NCBI GenBank assembly: GCA_937871605.1
Contig: CALMRM010000023.1
Coordinates: 12,166-26,397 of the forward strand
Reading direction: 5' to 3'
Length of the DNA stretch: 14,232 nucleotides
Source of the DNA: an uncultured Terriglobus sp.
GTDB lineage: Bacteria; Acidobacteriota; Terriglobia; Terriglobales; Acidobacteriaceae
Shown here: piece after piece, positions 1 to 5,941 of the stretch
Position numbering within the stretch: position 1 is the stretch's first letter
Layout of the letters: every line of letters starts with the position of its first letter
Program-made: the position numbers and the translations under genes
The notes under the pieces: model-generated
The model's database searches: none
Seen by the model: only the letters and a program-made list of their open reading frames with translations
What the model was told of the DNA's origin: nothing

Positions 1-1457
1 TCCGCGGGCAGCGAGACTGGGTCATTCACGGGATGGCCGAGCAACTGCGCCACCATGGCCTCGCCCAGTCCCTCGATGTTCATGACGCCGCGCGAGGCAA
101 AGTGCAGCAATTCCTCGCTCAGGCGTGCGGGGCAGCTGGCGTTCACACAGCGGAAGTCGATTTCCCCCTCCTCGCGCACGACCGGCTCCTTGCACTTGGG
201 GCAGCGCGTGGGAAAGACGATGTCGCGGGTGCCGCGCGGGTGCTCCGCGTCGTCCACAACCTCCGTGATTTTGGGGATGACGTCGCCGCCGCGCTCGACG
301 GCAACGTAGTCGCCAATGCGCACGCCCAGCCGTGCGATCTCGTCCGGGTTGTGCAGCGTGGCGCGCGCCACCGTAATGCCGCCGATGCCCACCGGCGCAA
401 GCGCCGCCACGGGCGTCAGCTTGCCGGTGCGGCCCACCTGAAAGAGCACGTCCAGCAGCTGCGTCACCGCGCCGCGTGCCGCGAACTTGTACGCTACGGC
501 CCATCGTGGCGCCTTGCCCGTAAATCCCAGCCTGCGCTGCTGCGCCACGGCGTTCACCTTGATGACGACGCCGTCGATCTCGTAGCCAAGGTCGTCGCGC
601 TGCGCCTCTGCCTTCGCGATGAAGTCGAGCACCTCCTCCACCGTGCCGACAGTGCGCGCGTGCGGGTTGGTGCGGAACCCAGCAGCGGCAAGCGCATGGA
701 GCGTCTCAGACTGCGTGGGCAGCAGGAACTCACCATTTTTCAGCAAGAAGTAGGCGTAGTAGTCCAGGCGTCGCTGCGCCACCACGCTGGGTTCAACCGT
801 GCGGATGGTGCCCGCGGCGGCATTGCGCGGGTTGGCCGCGGGCGACTGCCCGGCACGTTCGCGCTCCTCATTCAGCTTGAGAAACGAGGCCTGAGGCATA
901 ACGACTTCGCCGCGCACCTCGAAGTCAGGCGGCAGGCCCGCTGCTTTGATCTTTTCGCTGCTGATGGACAGCGGCACCGAGCGCATGGTGCGCACATTGG
1001 CGGTCACATCCTCGCCCACGGAACCATCACCGCGAGTCACACCCATCTTTAGGTGTGCGTCTGCATACTGCAGCGCCAGCGACAGGCCATCCAGCTTGTA
1101 CTCGCAGGTGAACTCGAGCACATCGTTGGGGTGCAGCGAGGCTCGCACACGGTCAGTCCACGCGCGCAGTTCCACCGCGTTGTTCACGTTGTCCAGGCTC
1201 AGCATGGGGCGCGAGTGCGCCACCTTGGCAAAGCCCTCCTTCACCTTGCCACCCACGCGCTGGGTGGGACTGACGGGCGTGACCAGGTCCGGGTGCTCAG
1301 CCTCAAGCGACTTCAGCCGCTGCATGAGCTTGTCGTACTGCGCATCCGTGATTTGCGGATCGTCCATCACGTAGTACAGGTGCTCGTGGTGCACGAGTTC
1401 TGCGCGCAAGGCGTCGATCTGTTGCTGGGGCGTGTGGGCTGCGGCGGCTTTGGACAT
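1..1457 (-). CDS. ligA: NAD-dependent DNA ligase LigA (C-terminus beyond window edge)
   Basis: LigA seals nicks in duplex DNA during replication and repair, using NAD+ as adenylate donor. The minus-strand frame is open from the ATG at 1457 to the window edge and gives 485 residues. Visible in order are the N-terminal Ia region (HHEHLYYVMDDP, residues 23-34), the adenylation motif KLDG with predicted catalytic K121, a TRGDGSVGEDVT block just after it, the OB-fold region, and a four-cysteine zinc site (C419, C422, C437, C442). The helix-hairpin-helix region begins at about residue 447. The family is usually near 670-690 residues, so the rest of the HhH domain and the BRCT domain should lie outside the window. 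I see no strong Shine-Dalgarno before this ATG, but the protein aligns with the family from its first residues. It is transcribed away from the membrane hydrolase gene. Very secure. Confidence 0.97.
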   Translation of the reverse strand, partial: MSKAAAAHTPQQQIDALRAELVHHEHLYYVMDDPQITDAQYDKLMQRLKSLEAEHPDLVTPVSPTQRVGGKVKEGFAKVAHSRPMLSLDNVNNAVELRAWTDRVRASLHPNDVLEFTCEYKLDGLSLALQYADAHLKMGVTRGDGSVGEDVTANVRTMRSVPLSISSEKIKAAGLPPDFEVRGEVVMPQASFLKLNEERERAGQSPAANPRNAAAGTIRTVEPSVVAQRRLDYYAYFLLKNGEFLLPTQSETLHALAAAGFRTNPHARTVGTVEEVLDFIAKAEAQRDDLGYEIDGVVIKVNAVAQQRRLGFTGKAPRWAVAYKFAARGAVTQLLDVLFQVGRTGKLTPVAALAPVGIGGITVARATLHNPDEIARLGVRIGDYVAVERGGDVIPKITEVVDDAEHPRGTRDIVFPTRCPKCKEPVVREEGEIDFRCVNASCPARLSEELLHFASRGVMNIEGLGEAMVAQLLGHPVNDPVSLPA

Positions 1458-1538
1458 AGACAGCAGAGTTGGACGCAGGCGCAGCGCCCAGCTTTGCCCT
1501 TGTTTGCCGGACTTCTACTGCCTGTCATCCCACCATCG

Positions 1539-1574
1539 TGTCATCCCGCAGGGCAGCTACGGGATCTGCCTGTG
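1539..1574 (+). repeat. REP-like repeat unit, left copy of an inverted pair
   Basis: The unit begins TGTCATCCCGCAG and ends GGGATCTGCCTGTG. Within it ATCCCGCAG and CTACGGGAT form an imperfect hairpin: nine base pairs with one mismatch around a GGCAG loop. The reverse complement of 1668-1703 matches its first 13 bases exactly and its last 14 with one difference; the central 9 bases differ. The design (TCATCCC, a variable hairpin, GGGATCTGC) resembles dispersed intergenic repeats I recall from Acidobacteria and similar genomes, which was not verified here. Confidence 0.75.
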
Positions 1575-1667
1575 AGGTGGTTCTTGCTGTGCGACTGAGT
1601 TGTAGCCGCGCGCGAGGCACGAAGAGATGTTTCCTCGGCAGTTCATAAGCAGCGTGCGTGACGAGCA

Positions 1668-1703
1668 CACATGCAGATCCCTCCGCGTTGCTGCGGGATG
1701 ACA
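1668..1703 (-). repeat. REP-like repeat unit, right copy of an inverted pair
   Basis: On the minus strand this unit starts TGTCATCCCGCAG and ends GGGATCTGCATGTG, matching the left copy at both ends. The ends of the hairpin are conserved while its centre has diverged. It lies upstream of the hydrolase start chosen here. An ATG at 1671 falls inside the repeat, which argues against that ATG being a translation start. Confidence 0.75.
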
Positions 1704-1751
1704 ACGATAAGGGCTGGCATGGAAAAGTGCGCAGGCGTGTATGCTCCAACC

Positions 1752-2849
1752 GTGGAACCTGTCACCCACATGCTGACCGGTGCGTGCCTTTCGCGGGCGT
1801 GCGGTTTCCCTGCCCGGGCGCGTTATGCAACGGCCGCCTGCGTCATCGCGGCAGAGCTGCCGGACGCCGACTACGTCTACCGGCTGGGTGGCCCCCTGCT
1901 CTACTTCCAGCACCACCGTGGCTGGACGCACGCGTTCTGGAGTTTGCCCCTGCAGGCCGTCTTCGTCGTTCTGCTGTTCATTGCCTGGCATGCCTTTCGG
2001 CAAAGCAGGCAGCGGCGCAGGCGCCCGCGCGAGGAGCCCGCCCCGACGAACTGGCCGCTGCTGGGCGGCATGGCGCTGCTGGCGTTGCTCACGCACATCC
2101 TGCTGGACTGGACCAACAACTATGGCGTGCGGCCGTTTGCGCCGTGGAACGCGCACTGGTACGCAGGTGAACTCGTCTTCATCGTGGAGCCACCGCTGCT
2201 GCTCTTCCTGGGCGGCGCCCTGCTGCTGCCGCTGCTGTTTTCGCTCAGCAACCGGGAGATGGGCATCCACCGCGAACGTGGCAGCGGGCGTGGGCTGGCC
2301 ATTGTCGCGCTTGTGCTGACGGTGGGCCTGTGGGTGTTCCGCAGCGTGCAGCGAGGTGAGGCTCTTACTCTGCTGCGCACACAGGACCTGCGCGGCGGCC
2401 CCGTGGTGCGTGCCTCCATGGACCCGTACCCCATCAATCCGTATCGGTGGCACGCCCTGGCCGAAACGCCGCTCAACCTCCAGGCCGGCAGCGCCAATAT
2501 GCGCACCGGTGTGTTTGAGACCGACGCGCAACAGATCTTCGCCAAGCCAGCGGAAACACCTGCCATCCTTGCCGCAAAGCGTAGCTGGGTCGGCAGAGTC
2601 TACCTCAACTGGTCACAGTTCCCGCTGGTGGTGGACGCAGGCACGGCGGCGGAGGTGCATCCAGAACTCGACCTCTCTCCCGCTGAGCGCAGTCTGCGCG
2701 TGGTGCAGTTCAGCGATCTGCGCTTCCGCTACGACGTTCTGGGGCAGGGCGGCGCAACCAAACCGCCCCTTGGCGCGCAGGCCTGGGTCGATGCGCAGGG
2801 ACGCGTCGTCAGGGTTTTCTTAGGCGACGCCGAACAGAAGCTGCGGTAG
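1752..2849 (+). CDS. YdjM-type membrane-bound metal-dependent hydrolase
   Basis: This 365-residue protein resembles the LexA-binding, inner-membrane-associated hydrolase family (YdjM/YbcI, PF04307), whose physiological substrate is poorly known. The family signature is clear: VTHMLTG at the N-terminus, ELPDAD (residues 35-40), HHRGWTH (54-60) and HILLDWTNNYG (115-125). The conserved His and Asp residues are probable metal ligands. Hydrophobic segments lie near residues 66-82, 103-119, 142-164 and 181-196, followed by a soluble C-terminal domain of about 160 residues. I chose the GTG at 1752 because family homology starts there. The longer frame from ATG 1671 adds 27 residues encoded partly by a REP-like repeat. 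No strong ribosome binding site precedes either. It is the first of three consecutive membrane-protein genes. The family call is firm; the enzymatic role is unknown. Confidence 0.85.
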   Translation: MEPVTHMLTGACLSRACGFPARARYATAACVIAAELPDADYVYRLGGPLLYFQHHRGWTHAFWSLPLQAVFVVLLFIAWHAFRQSRQRRRRPREEPAPTNWPLLGGMALLALLTHILLDWTNNYGVRPFAPWNAHWYAGELVFIVEPPLLLFLGGALLLPLLFSLSNREMGIHRERGSGRGLAIVALVLTVGLWVFRSVQRGEALTLLRTQDLRGGPVVRASMDPYPINPYRWHALAETPLNLQAGSANMRTGVFETDAQQIFAKPAETPAILAAKRSWVGRVYLNWSQFPLVVDAGTAAEVHPELDLSPAERSLRVVQFSDLRFRYDVLGQGGATKPPLGAQAWVDAQGRVVRVFLGDAEQKLR

Positions 2850-2888
2850 TTCATCGCGGCACACCGCACACCATGTGAAAATAGCTCT

Positions 2889-3449
2889 ATGGCCTTTCTC
2901 CTGCTGGTTCTTGCCGTGTTCAGCCGCGTGTTGCCGGCGCTGCTGCATGTCACCGGGACGAATGTGACCATGCTGGGTGCGGGCATGCTGTTCTTTGGTG
3001 CAAACCTGCGCCGGAACCAGCGGTTCTGGGTGCTGCCCGCCCTTGCCCTGCTGGCTGTGTCGGATTATTGGCTGACCACCTACGCCTACGGCTTCCCCTT
3101 CCACATCGCAAGCTATCTGCCCACCTGGCTCTGGTACGGCGCGGTGTGCCTGGGCGCTTCCGCGTCTCTGCGGCGTGTCCGCAGTGTCGTCCGGATCGGT
3201 GCGGCGGCGTTCGCCTCGTCTACCGGCTTCTTTTTGCTCAGCAACGGCACCGTGTGGCTGCGCGGCAACTTGTACCCACACACAGCAGCGGGGCTGGGAC
3301 AGTGCTACCTTGCGGGTCTGCCGTTCTACCGGAACGACCTTGCGTCCACGTTGGTCTTCTCCGCGGTGTTCTTCGCGTTGCCCCTGTTTGCCGCAACCCT
3401 GCGCGCCGCTGCAGACACCATGCAGGACCACGGCGCAGGTCTGCGTTAA
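2889..3449 (+). CDS. DUF6580-like integral membrane protein
   Basis: This 186-residue protein has about five hydrophobic segments (near residues 1-19, 24-38, 44-63, 75-95 and 103-120) and another near 156-175. It looks like the DUF6580 family. Supporting features are the N-terminal FSRVLP, the SDYWLT turn near 58-63, and the YPHTAAGLGQCYLAGLPFYRN block at about 132-152, where this family typically has a YP-x-T-x-x-GL-x-x-C-x-x-x-GIPFF motif. Its function is unknown; a substrate-specific transport component is sometimes suggested by topology only. It starts 39 bp after the hydrolase stop on the same strand, so co-transcription is plausible. There is no clear Shine-Dalgarno. The family call is from memory of the motif. 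Confidence 0.75.
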   Translation: MAFLLLVLAVFSRVLPALLHVTGTNVTMLGAGMLFFGANLRRNQRFWVLPALALLAVSDYWLTTYAYGFPFHIASYLPTWLWYGAVCLGASASLRRVRSVVRIGAAAFASSTGFFLLSNGTVWLRGNLYPHTAAGLGQCYLAGLPFYRNDLASTLVFSAVFFALPLFAATLRAAADTMQDHGAGLR

Positions 3450-3464
3450 TCTCAGGACCCTGCT

Positions 3465-3791
3465 ATGCTGAGCCGCAATCTCTTCATCCTCGCCGGAACG
3501 CTGCTCTTCTTCTCCGTACTGTCGTACGTGGTCGCGTTCACGGGCCTGGCGCACGAACCGGGCGCGCCCGCCGACGCCAGCTTGTGGCGCACCATCGGCA
3601 TTGTCATGCTGCTGCTGTCGCTGGTGATAGCACTGCTGGGCGTGTTGCAAAGCATGTTTGAGCAGGCGGACCGCCGTACGCCTGGCGGCCAGGCGGGTGT
3701 GCGGCGCGAGTACCTGGCCCAGCGCGACCGCGAGCGGGACACCAAGCGTCTCCCTCGTCAGGGCAAGGGTACACCGCCTCCCGTAAACTAG
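3465..3791 (+). CDS. Small two-helix membrane protein, function unknown
   Basis: This 108-residue protein has two hydrophobic helices (about 5-25 and 43-63) joined by a short loop. It ends in a polar, strongly basic tail rich in Arg, Gln and Lys (about residues 68-104). By the positive-inside rule the tail is probably cytoplasmic, giving a hairpin topology. A good AGGA site at 3454-3457 lies 7 bp before the ATG. The gene begins 15 bp after the DUF6580-like gene, so the two are very likely co-transcribed. I do not recognise a family. It could be an accessory subunit of the preceding membrane protein, which is inference from position only. Confidence 0.75.
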   Translation: MLSRNLFILAGTLLFFSVLSYVVAFTGLAHEPGAPADASLWRTIGIVMLLLSLVIALLGVLQSMFEQADRRTPGGQAGVRREYLAQRDRERDTKRLPRQGKGTPPPVN

Positions 3792-3793
3792 AG

Positions 3794-3831
3794 GTACGCG
3801 CCTGCCCTTCCGCATGTGCGCTACAAGGAAG
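3794..3831 (+). promoter_or_regulatory. queD leader with alternative stem and ribosome-site-masking helix
   Basis: The segment from 3794-3801 (GTACGCGC) can pair with 3816-3824 (GTGCGCTAC) in eight pairs, including one G-T wobble, with C3821 bulged. The loop contains CTTCC (3807-3811), complementary to GGAAG (3827-3831) in the queD ribosome binding site. The leader could therefore fold with the site free, or with it masked. The two-base linker at 3825-3826 looks too short for both helices to coexist fully. This is a structural possibility, not a recognised riboswitch. Confidence 0.35.
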
Positions 3832-3840
3832 CCTGTCCTC

Positions 3841-4218
3841 ATGTATGAAGTCACCGTCGAGGCCCACTTTTCATCTGGCCACTACCTGCGCGAGTACTAC
3901 GGCAAGTGCGAAAACCCGCACGGCCATAACTACCGCGTGCTCGTAACCCTGCACGGTGGGGAATTGGAGTCCAACGGACTCCTGCTCGACTTCAAGGTAC
4001 TCAAAGACATCCTGAAACCGGTCGTGAACTACCTCGATCACCAGATGATCAACGACCTGGAACCGTTCACCACGGTCAACCCATCTGCAGAGAACCTGGC
4101 GAAATACTTCTTCGACCGGACCAACGAGGAGTTATCGGCCGTGACCGGTGGCCGCGTCCGAGTGAAGCAGAGCACCATCTTTGAAACAGACACCTCTCAG
4201 GCGACGTATTACGAGTAG
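3841..4218 (+). CDS. queD: 6-carboxy-5,6,7,8-tetrahydropterin synthase QueD
   Basis: QueD converts 7,8-dihydroneopterin triphosphate to 6-carboxytetrahydropterin, the first dedicated step toward preQ0. The 125-residue protein has the expected features: zinc ligands H14, H27 and H29 (AHFSSGHYL and PHGHNY), catalytic C23, the D66-H67 pair in YLDHQ, PSAENLAKYF (81-90), and E115 in the C-terminal FETDTSQATY block. The start is set by AAGGAA at 3825-3830, ten bases before the ATG at 3841, and by family length. An in-frame ATG at 3814 would add nine unsupported residues. queE follows after 3 bp, so the two are almost certainly translated from one message. The gene may be read from the upstream membrane-protein operon, 49 bp away, or from its own promoter. 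No folE is visible in the window. Confidence 0.95.
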   Translation: MYEVTVEAHFSSGHYLREYYGKCENPHGHNYRVLVTLHGGELESNGLLLDFKVLKDILKPVVNYLDHQMINDLEPFTTVNPSAENLAKYFFDRTNEELSAVTGGRVRVKQSTIFETDTSQATYYE

Positions 4219-4221
4219 CCG

Positions 4222-4926
4222 ATGCGCTTGATCGAACTGTACAAATCCGTTCAAGGTGAGTCGTCCTTTACCGGGATGCCGTGCATTTTCGTGCGGTTTG
4301 CCGGGTGTAACCTGCGCTGCAGCTGGTGCGACTCGACATACACCTTCCATGGCGGCAAGCCCTCGACAGAGGACGAGGTCATCGCGCAGATCCAGGCACT
4401 GTCACCGTGCACGCTGGTGGAGTTTACGGGCGGCGAGCCCATGCTGCACGCACGCGAACTGCTGCCGCTCATGGATCGCCTGCTGAACGACCCGGTGACC
4501 CGCTACACCCTTATGATGGAAACGAGCGGCGAACGGCCCCTGGGCGAAGTGCCCGCCGCCGTGCACAAGATCGTGGACGTCAAGTGCCCCGGCAGCGGTT
4601 CTGCATTCGGTTCATTTCGCATGAGCAATCTCGACTGGCTCACACAGCGCGACGAAGTCAAGTTCGTCTTGCGTGACCGGCGGGACTATGACTTTGCCCG
4701 GGACTTTGTCCGCGAACATCTCTCTGAAAGGATCATCCGCGGCACGCTGGGCGGTGTCCTTCTCTCCCCTGCCTTCCTGCAGAACCCGGTACCACTGCGC
4801 ACTGCGGACAACATGGAGCTAGACGCCCGCGAGCTGGTGCAATGGATGCTAGAGGACGGCCTGCCAGCACGCCTGTCGCTTCAGGTACACAAATTTATCT
4901 GGGAACCGCAAAAAAAAGGCGTGTAG
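4222..4926 (+). CDS. queE: 7-carboxy-7-deazaguanine synthase QueE (radical SAM)
   Basis: QueE contracts the ring of 6-carboxytetrahydropterin to 7-carboxy-7-deazaguanine using S-adenosylmethionine and a [4Fe-4S] cluster. The 234-residue protein shows the substrate-binding N-terminus YKSVQGESSFTGMPCIFVR, the cluster motif CNLRCSWC (C29, C33, C36; CX3CX2C), TGGEP at 69-73, a METSG strand (99-103) and the C-terminal LQVHKFIWEP. Length and motif order are normal. It begins 3 bp after queD. An eight-A run at 4910-4917 lies five codons before the stop, so replication or sequencing slippage there would change only the last few residues. It ends six bases from the stop of the opposing Crp/Fnr gene, with no terminator visible between them. 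Confidence 0.96.
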   Translation: MRLIELYKSVQGESSFTGMPCIFVRFAGCNLRCSWCDSTYTFHGGKPSTEDEVIAQIQALSPCTLVEFTGGEPMLHARELLPLMDRLLNDPVTRYTLMMETSGERPLGEVPAAVHKIVDVKCPGSGSAFGSFRMSNLDWLTQRDEVKFVLRDRRDYDFARDFVREHLSERIIRGTLGGVLLSPAFLQNPVPLRTADNMELDARELVQWMLEDGLPARLSLQVHKFIWEPQKKGV

Positions 4927-4932
4927 CTCCGC

Positions 4933-5640
4933 TTAGGCAGGCTTTCTATAGGGCACATACAGCGCGGCCAGTGCTGCGCGATTGATGCTGTAGCAGTTGC
5001 ACGCTGCGTTCTCTAGCCCTTCTCTGTTCATGATGCGTACCGTACCACGGCTGTAGTCGATGAAGCCTGCACGCTGAAGTACACCCGCTACCAATGCCAC
5101 AGTGGTGCGCTGGCTGCCAAGCATCTCTGCAAGAAACTCCTGTGTCAGGCTCACATTTTCCTGGTGGGTCAGGTCGGCAACGGTCAGGAGCCAGCGCGCC
5201 AGACGCTCCTCCGCCTCGTGCAGGCGATTGCAGGCCGAAACCTGACTGGTGATAACCATTTGAGCCTGGATGTTCTGCAACACATAGCTCCGCAGCTCGG
5301 CATTTCCTTCAAAGCACTCGCGGAAGGCGGGCAGTGGCACACGCAGGCCAGCACCGGCCAGTTGCATAAACGTGTCGCCCTGCGACGGTGTCGAGCCTAT
5401 GAGCGACATGGCATTGATCAGTCCCTCATTGCCAATCATGCCCACCTCTGCTGAGCCGCCACTCTGGAAGCGCACCACGATCGAAGCCACACCGCGCGTA
5501 AGCAGGTAAACAAAGTCTGGTACCTTGCCAGCCACGCAGAGGGATGCACGGACGGGTAGTTCCAATGGCTTGCCGATACGAACAAGGCGCTCGCGCAAGG
5601 GCGCTGTGAGCGCGTCTAAAATACGATTCTCAGTAGGCAT
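4933..5640 (-). CDS. Crp/Fnr family transcriptional regulator, copy A
   Basis: This 235-residue regulator has an N-terminal cyclic-nucleotide-binding-like beta-barrel (about 10-125), a dimer helix, and a C-terminal winged helix-turn-helix (about 165-203: LTQEFLAEMLGSQRTTVALV). The barrel cassette reads VGMIGNEGLINAMSLIGS and lacks the Arg that binds the phosphate in cAMP-responsive CRP, so a cAMP ligand is unlikely. C137 (SACNRLH), C214 and C216 (AACNCY) are shared with the neighbouring paralog. The start is ATG 5640, chosen because it aligns residue-for-residue with the paralog; a start at 5685 adds 15 residues. Copies A and B match at about 110 of 235 positions without gaps (my hand count). 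The signal sensed is unknown. The gene is divergent from copy B and convergent with queE. Confidence 0.92.
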   Translation of the reverse strand: MPTENRILDALTAPLRERLVRIGKPLELPVRASLCVAGKVPDFVYLLTRGVASIVVRFQSGGSAEVGMIGNEGLINAMSLIGSTPSQGDTFMQLAGAGLRVPLPAFRECFEGNAELRSYVLQNIQAQMVITSQVSACNRLHEAEERLARWLLTVADLTHQENVSLTQEFLAEMLGSQRTTVALVAGVLQRAGFIDYSRGTVRIMNREGLENAACNCYSINRAALAALYVPYRKPA

Positions 5641-5729
5641 CTTTCGCCACCGTTCAGGACGACCAGTCAGGATCGTCGCACTCATTTGGGGTGTCTACGA
5701 CAACTCCGTCACGTCTCTAGATGCGAGCC

Positions 5730-5748
5730 ACGGATGTGCAGTAGCCGA
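5730..5748. repeat. Composite repeat on the copy A side of the Crp/Fnr control region
   Basis: Two adjacent modules, ACGGATGTG (5730-5738) and CAGTAGCCGA (5739-5748), recur as exact reverse complements at 5824-5832 and 5838-5847. They lie 90-108 bp upstream of copy A. Two exact matches of 9 and 10 bases in one 301-bp region are unlikely by chance. Likely roles are protein binding sites or remnants of an inverted duplication. Confidence 0.6.
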
Positions 5749-5792
5749 CATAGAGGCCAATCTAGGTAGCCCATAGTAAATCAGTCCGCCGA

Positions 5793-5803
5793 GTGTTAGA
5801 CAC
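5793..5803. promoter_or_regulatory. Central palindrome GTGTTAGACAC, candidate operator
   Basis: This is a perfect inverted repeat of four bases with a three-base centre. It lies within about 7 bp of the midpoint between the two Crp/Fnr start codons. It is short and could be chance; its position is what makes it notable. It is not a standard FNR or CRP box. Confidence 0.35.
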
Positions 5804-5823
5804 CGGGCAGTCAAGGCTCATGC

Positions 5824-5857
5824 CACATCCGTAACCTTCGGCTACTGGGTTAGTAGC
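5824..5857. repeat. Composite repeat on the copy B side, with embedded inverted repeat
   Basis: CACATCCGT (5824-5832) and TCGGCTACTG (5838-5847) are the inverted partners of the two modules on the copy A side. Here they are separated by five bases and in swapped order. The second module overlaps a perfect inverted repeat, GCTACT-GGGTT-AGTAGC (5841-5857). The element lies about 85-118 bp upstream of the copy B start. Confidence 0.6.
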
Positions 5858-5863
5858 GGATTG

Positions 5864-5895
5864 CTTTCGAAGAGGTGTAACAACTATCTCGAAGG
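5864..5895 (+). promoter_or_regulatory. Possible leader hairpin upstream of Crp/Fnr copy B
   Basis: CTTTCGAAGA (5864-5873) can pair with TCTCGAAGG (5887-5895) in nine pairs, including one wobble, with one bulged A and a 13-base loop. It sits 46-78 bp before the ATG. It could be an operator half-site pair at the DNA level or an RNA leader structure; the transcription start is unknown. Confidence 0.3.
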
Positions 5896-5941
5896 ATGAG
5901 AGCTCGTCCCTGCGTTTTCTTTGAGGAGCTTGACAGGACAT

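Larger units (their letters stand above)
1458..1751. promoter_or_regulatory. Divergent intergenic region between ligA and the membrane hydrolase gene
   Basis: This 294-bp gap must hold the promoters for ligA (leftward) and the hydrolase operon (rightward), though I could not pick convincing -35/-10 pairs. Its main visible content is a pair of REP-like units in inverted orientation, annotated separately. A short TGTCATCCC echo at 1523-1531 lies just before the left unit. No credible small gene was found: the open frames here do not resemble proteins. Confidence 0.6.
5641..5941. promoter_or_regulatory. Shared control region of the two divergent Crp/Fnr genes
   Basis: This 301-bp gap contains no credible gene but several symmetrical elements. 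ACGGATGTG (5730-5738) and CAGTAGCCGA (5739-5748) are each repeated in inverted form at 5824-5832 and 5838-5847. These lie about 90-120 bp upstream of each start, in mirror arrangement. Near the centre is the palindrome GTGTTAGACAC (5793-5803). A GCTACT/AGTAGC inverted repeat (5841-5857) and a possible leader hairpin (5864-5895) lie on the copy B side. These are candidate operators; no confident -35/-10 pair was found. Confidence 0.6.

Noticed and set aside
33..1598. Long plus-strand open frames opposite ligA (33-1052 and 1053-1598)
   Set aside because: They are antisense to the clear LigA frame, and their translations are His/Arg/Ala-rich without domain features. High GC leaves such antisense frames open by chance.
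1671..1751. Upstream ATG start for the YdjM-type hydrolase
   Set aside because: The ATG lies inside the right REP-like unit and the added 27 residues do not resemble the family, which starts with the VTHMLTG segment at GTG 1752.
3794..3840. A known preQ1 riboswitch class before queD
   Set aside because: The leader lacks the preQ1-I hairpin with an A-rich tail, and I could not fit preQ1-II or III. It is reported only as a possible novel leader.
1557..3854. Minus-strand open frames of about 324 and 344 codons opposite the hydrolase, DUF6580-like and small membrane genes
   Set aside because: Both oppose well-supported plus-strand genes with membrane helices and family motifs. Their translations are low-complexity Gln/Arg/His-rich shadows.
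4910..4917. Programmed frameshift at the eight-A run in queE
   Set aside because: The run is five codons before the stop, all QueE motifs are already complete, and no downstream frame would add a recognisable domain.
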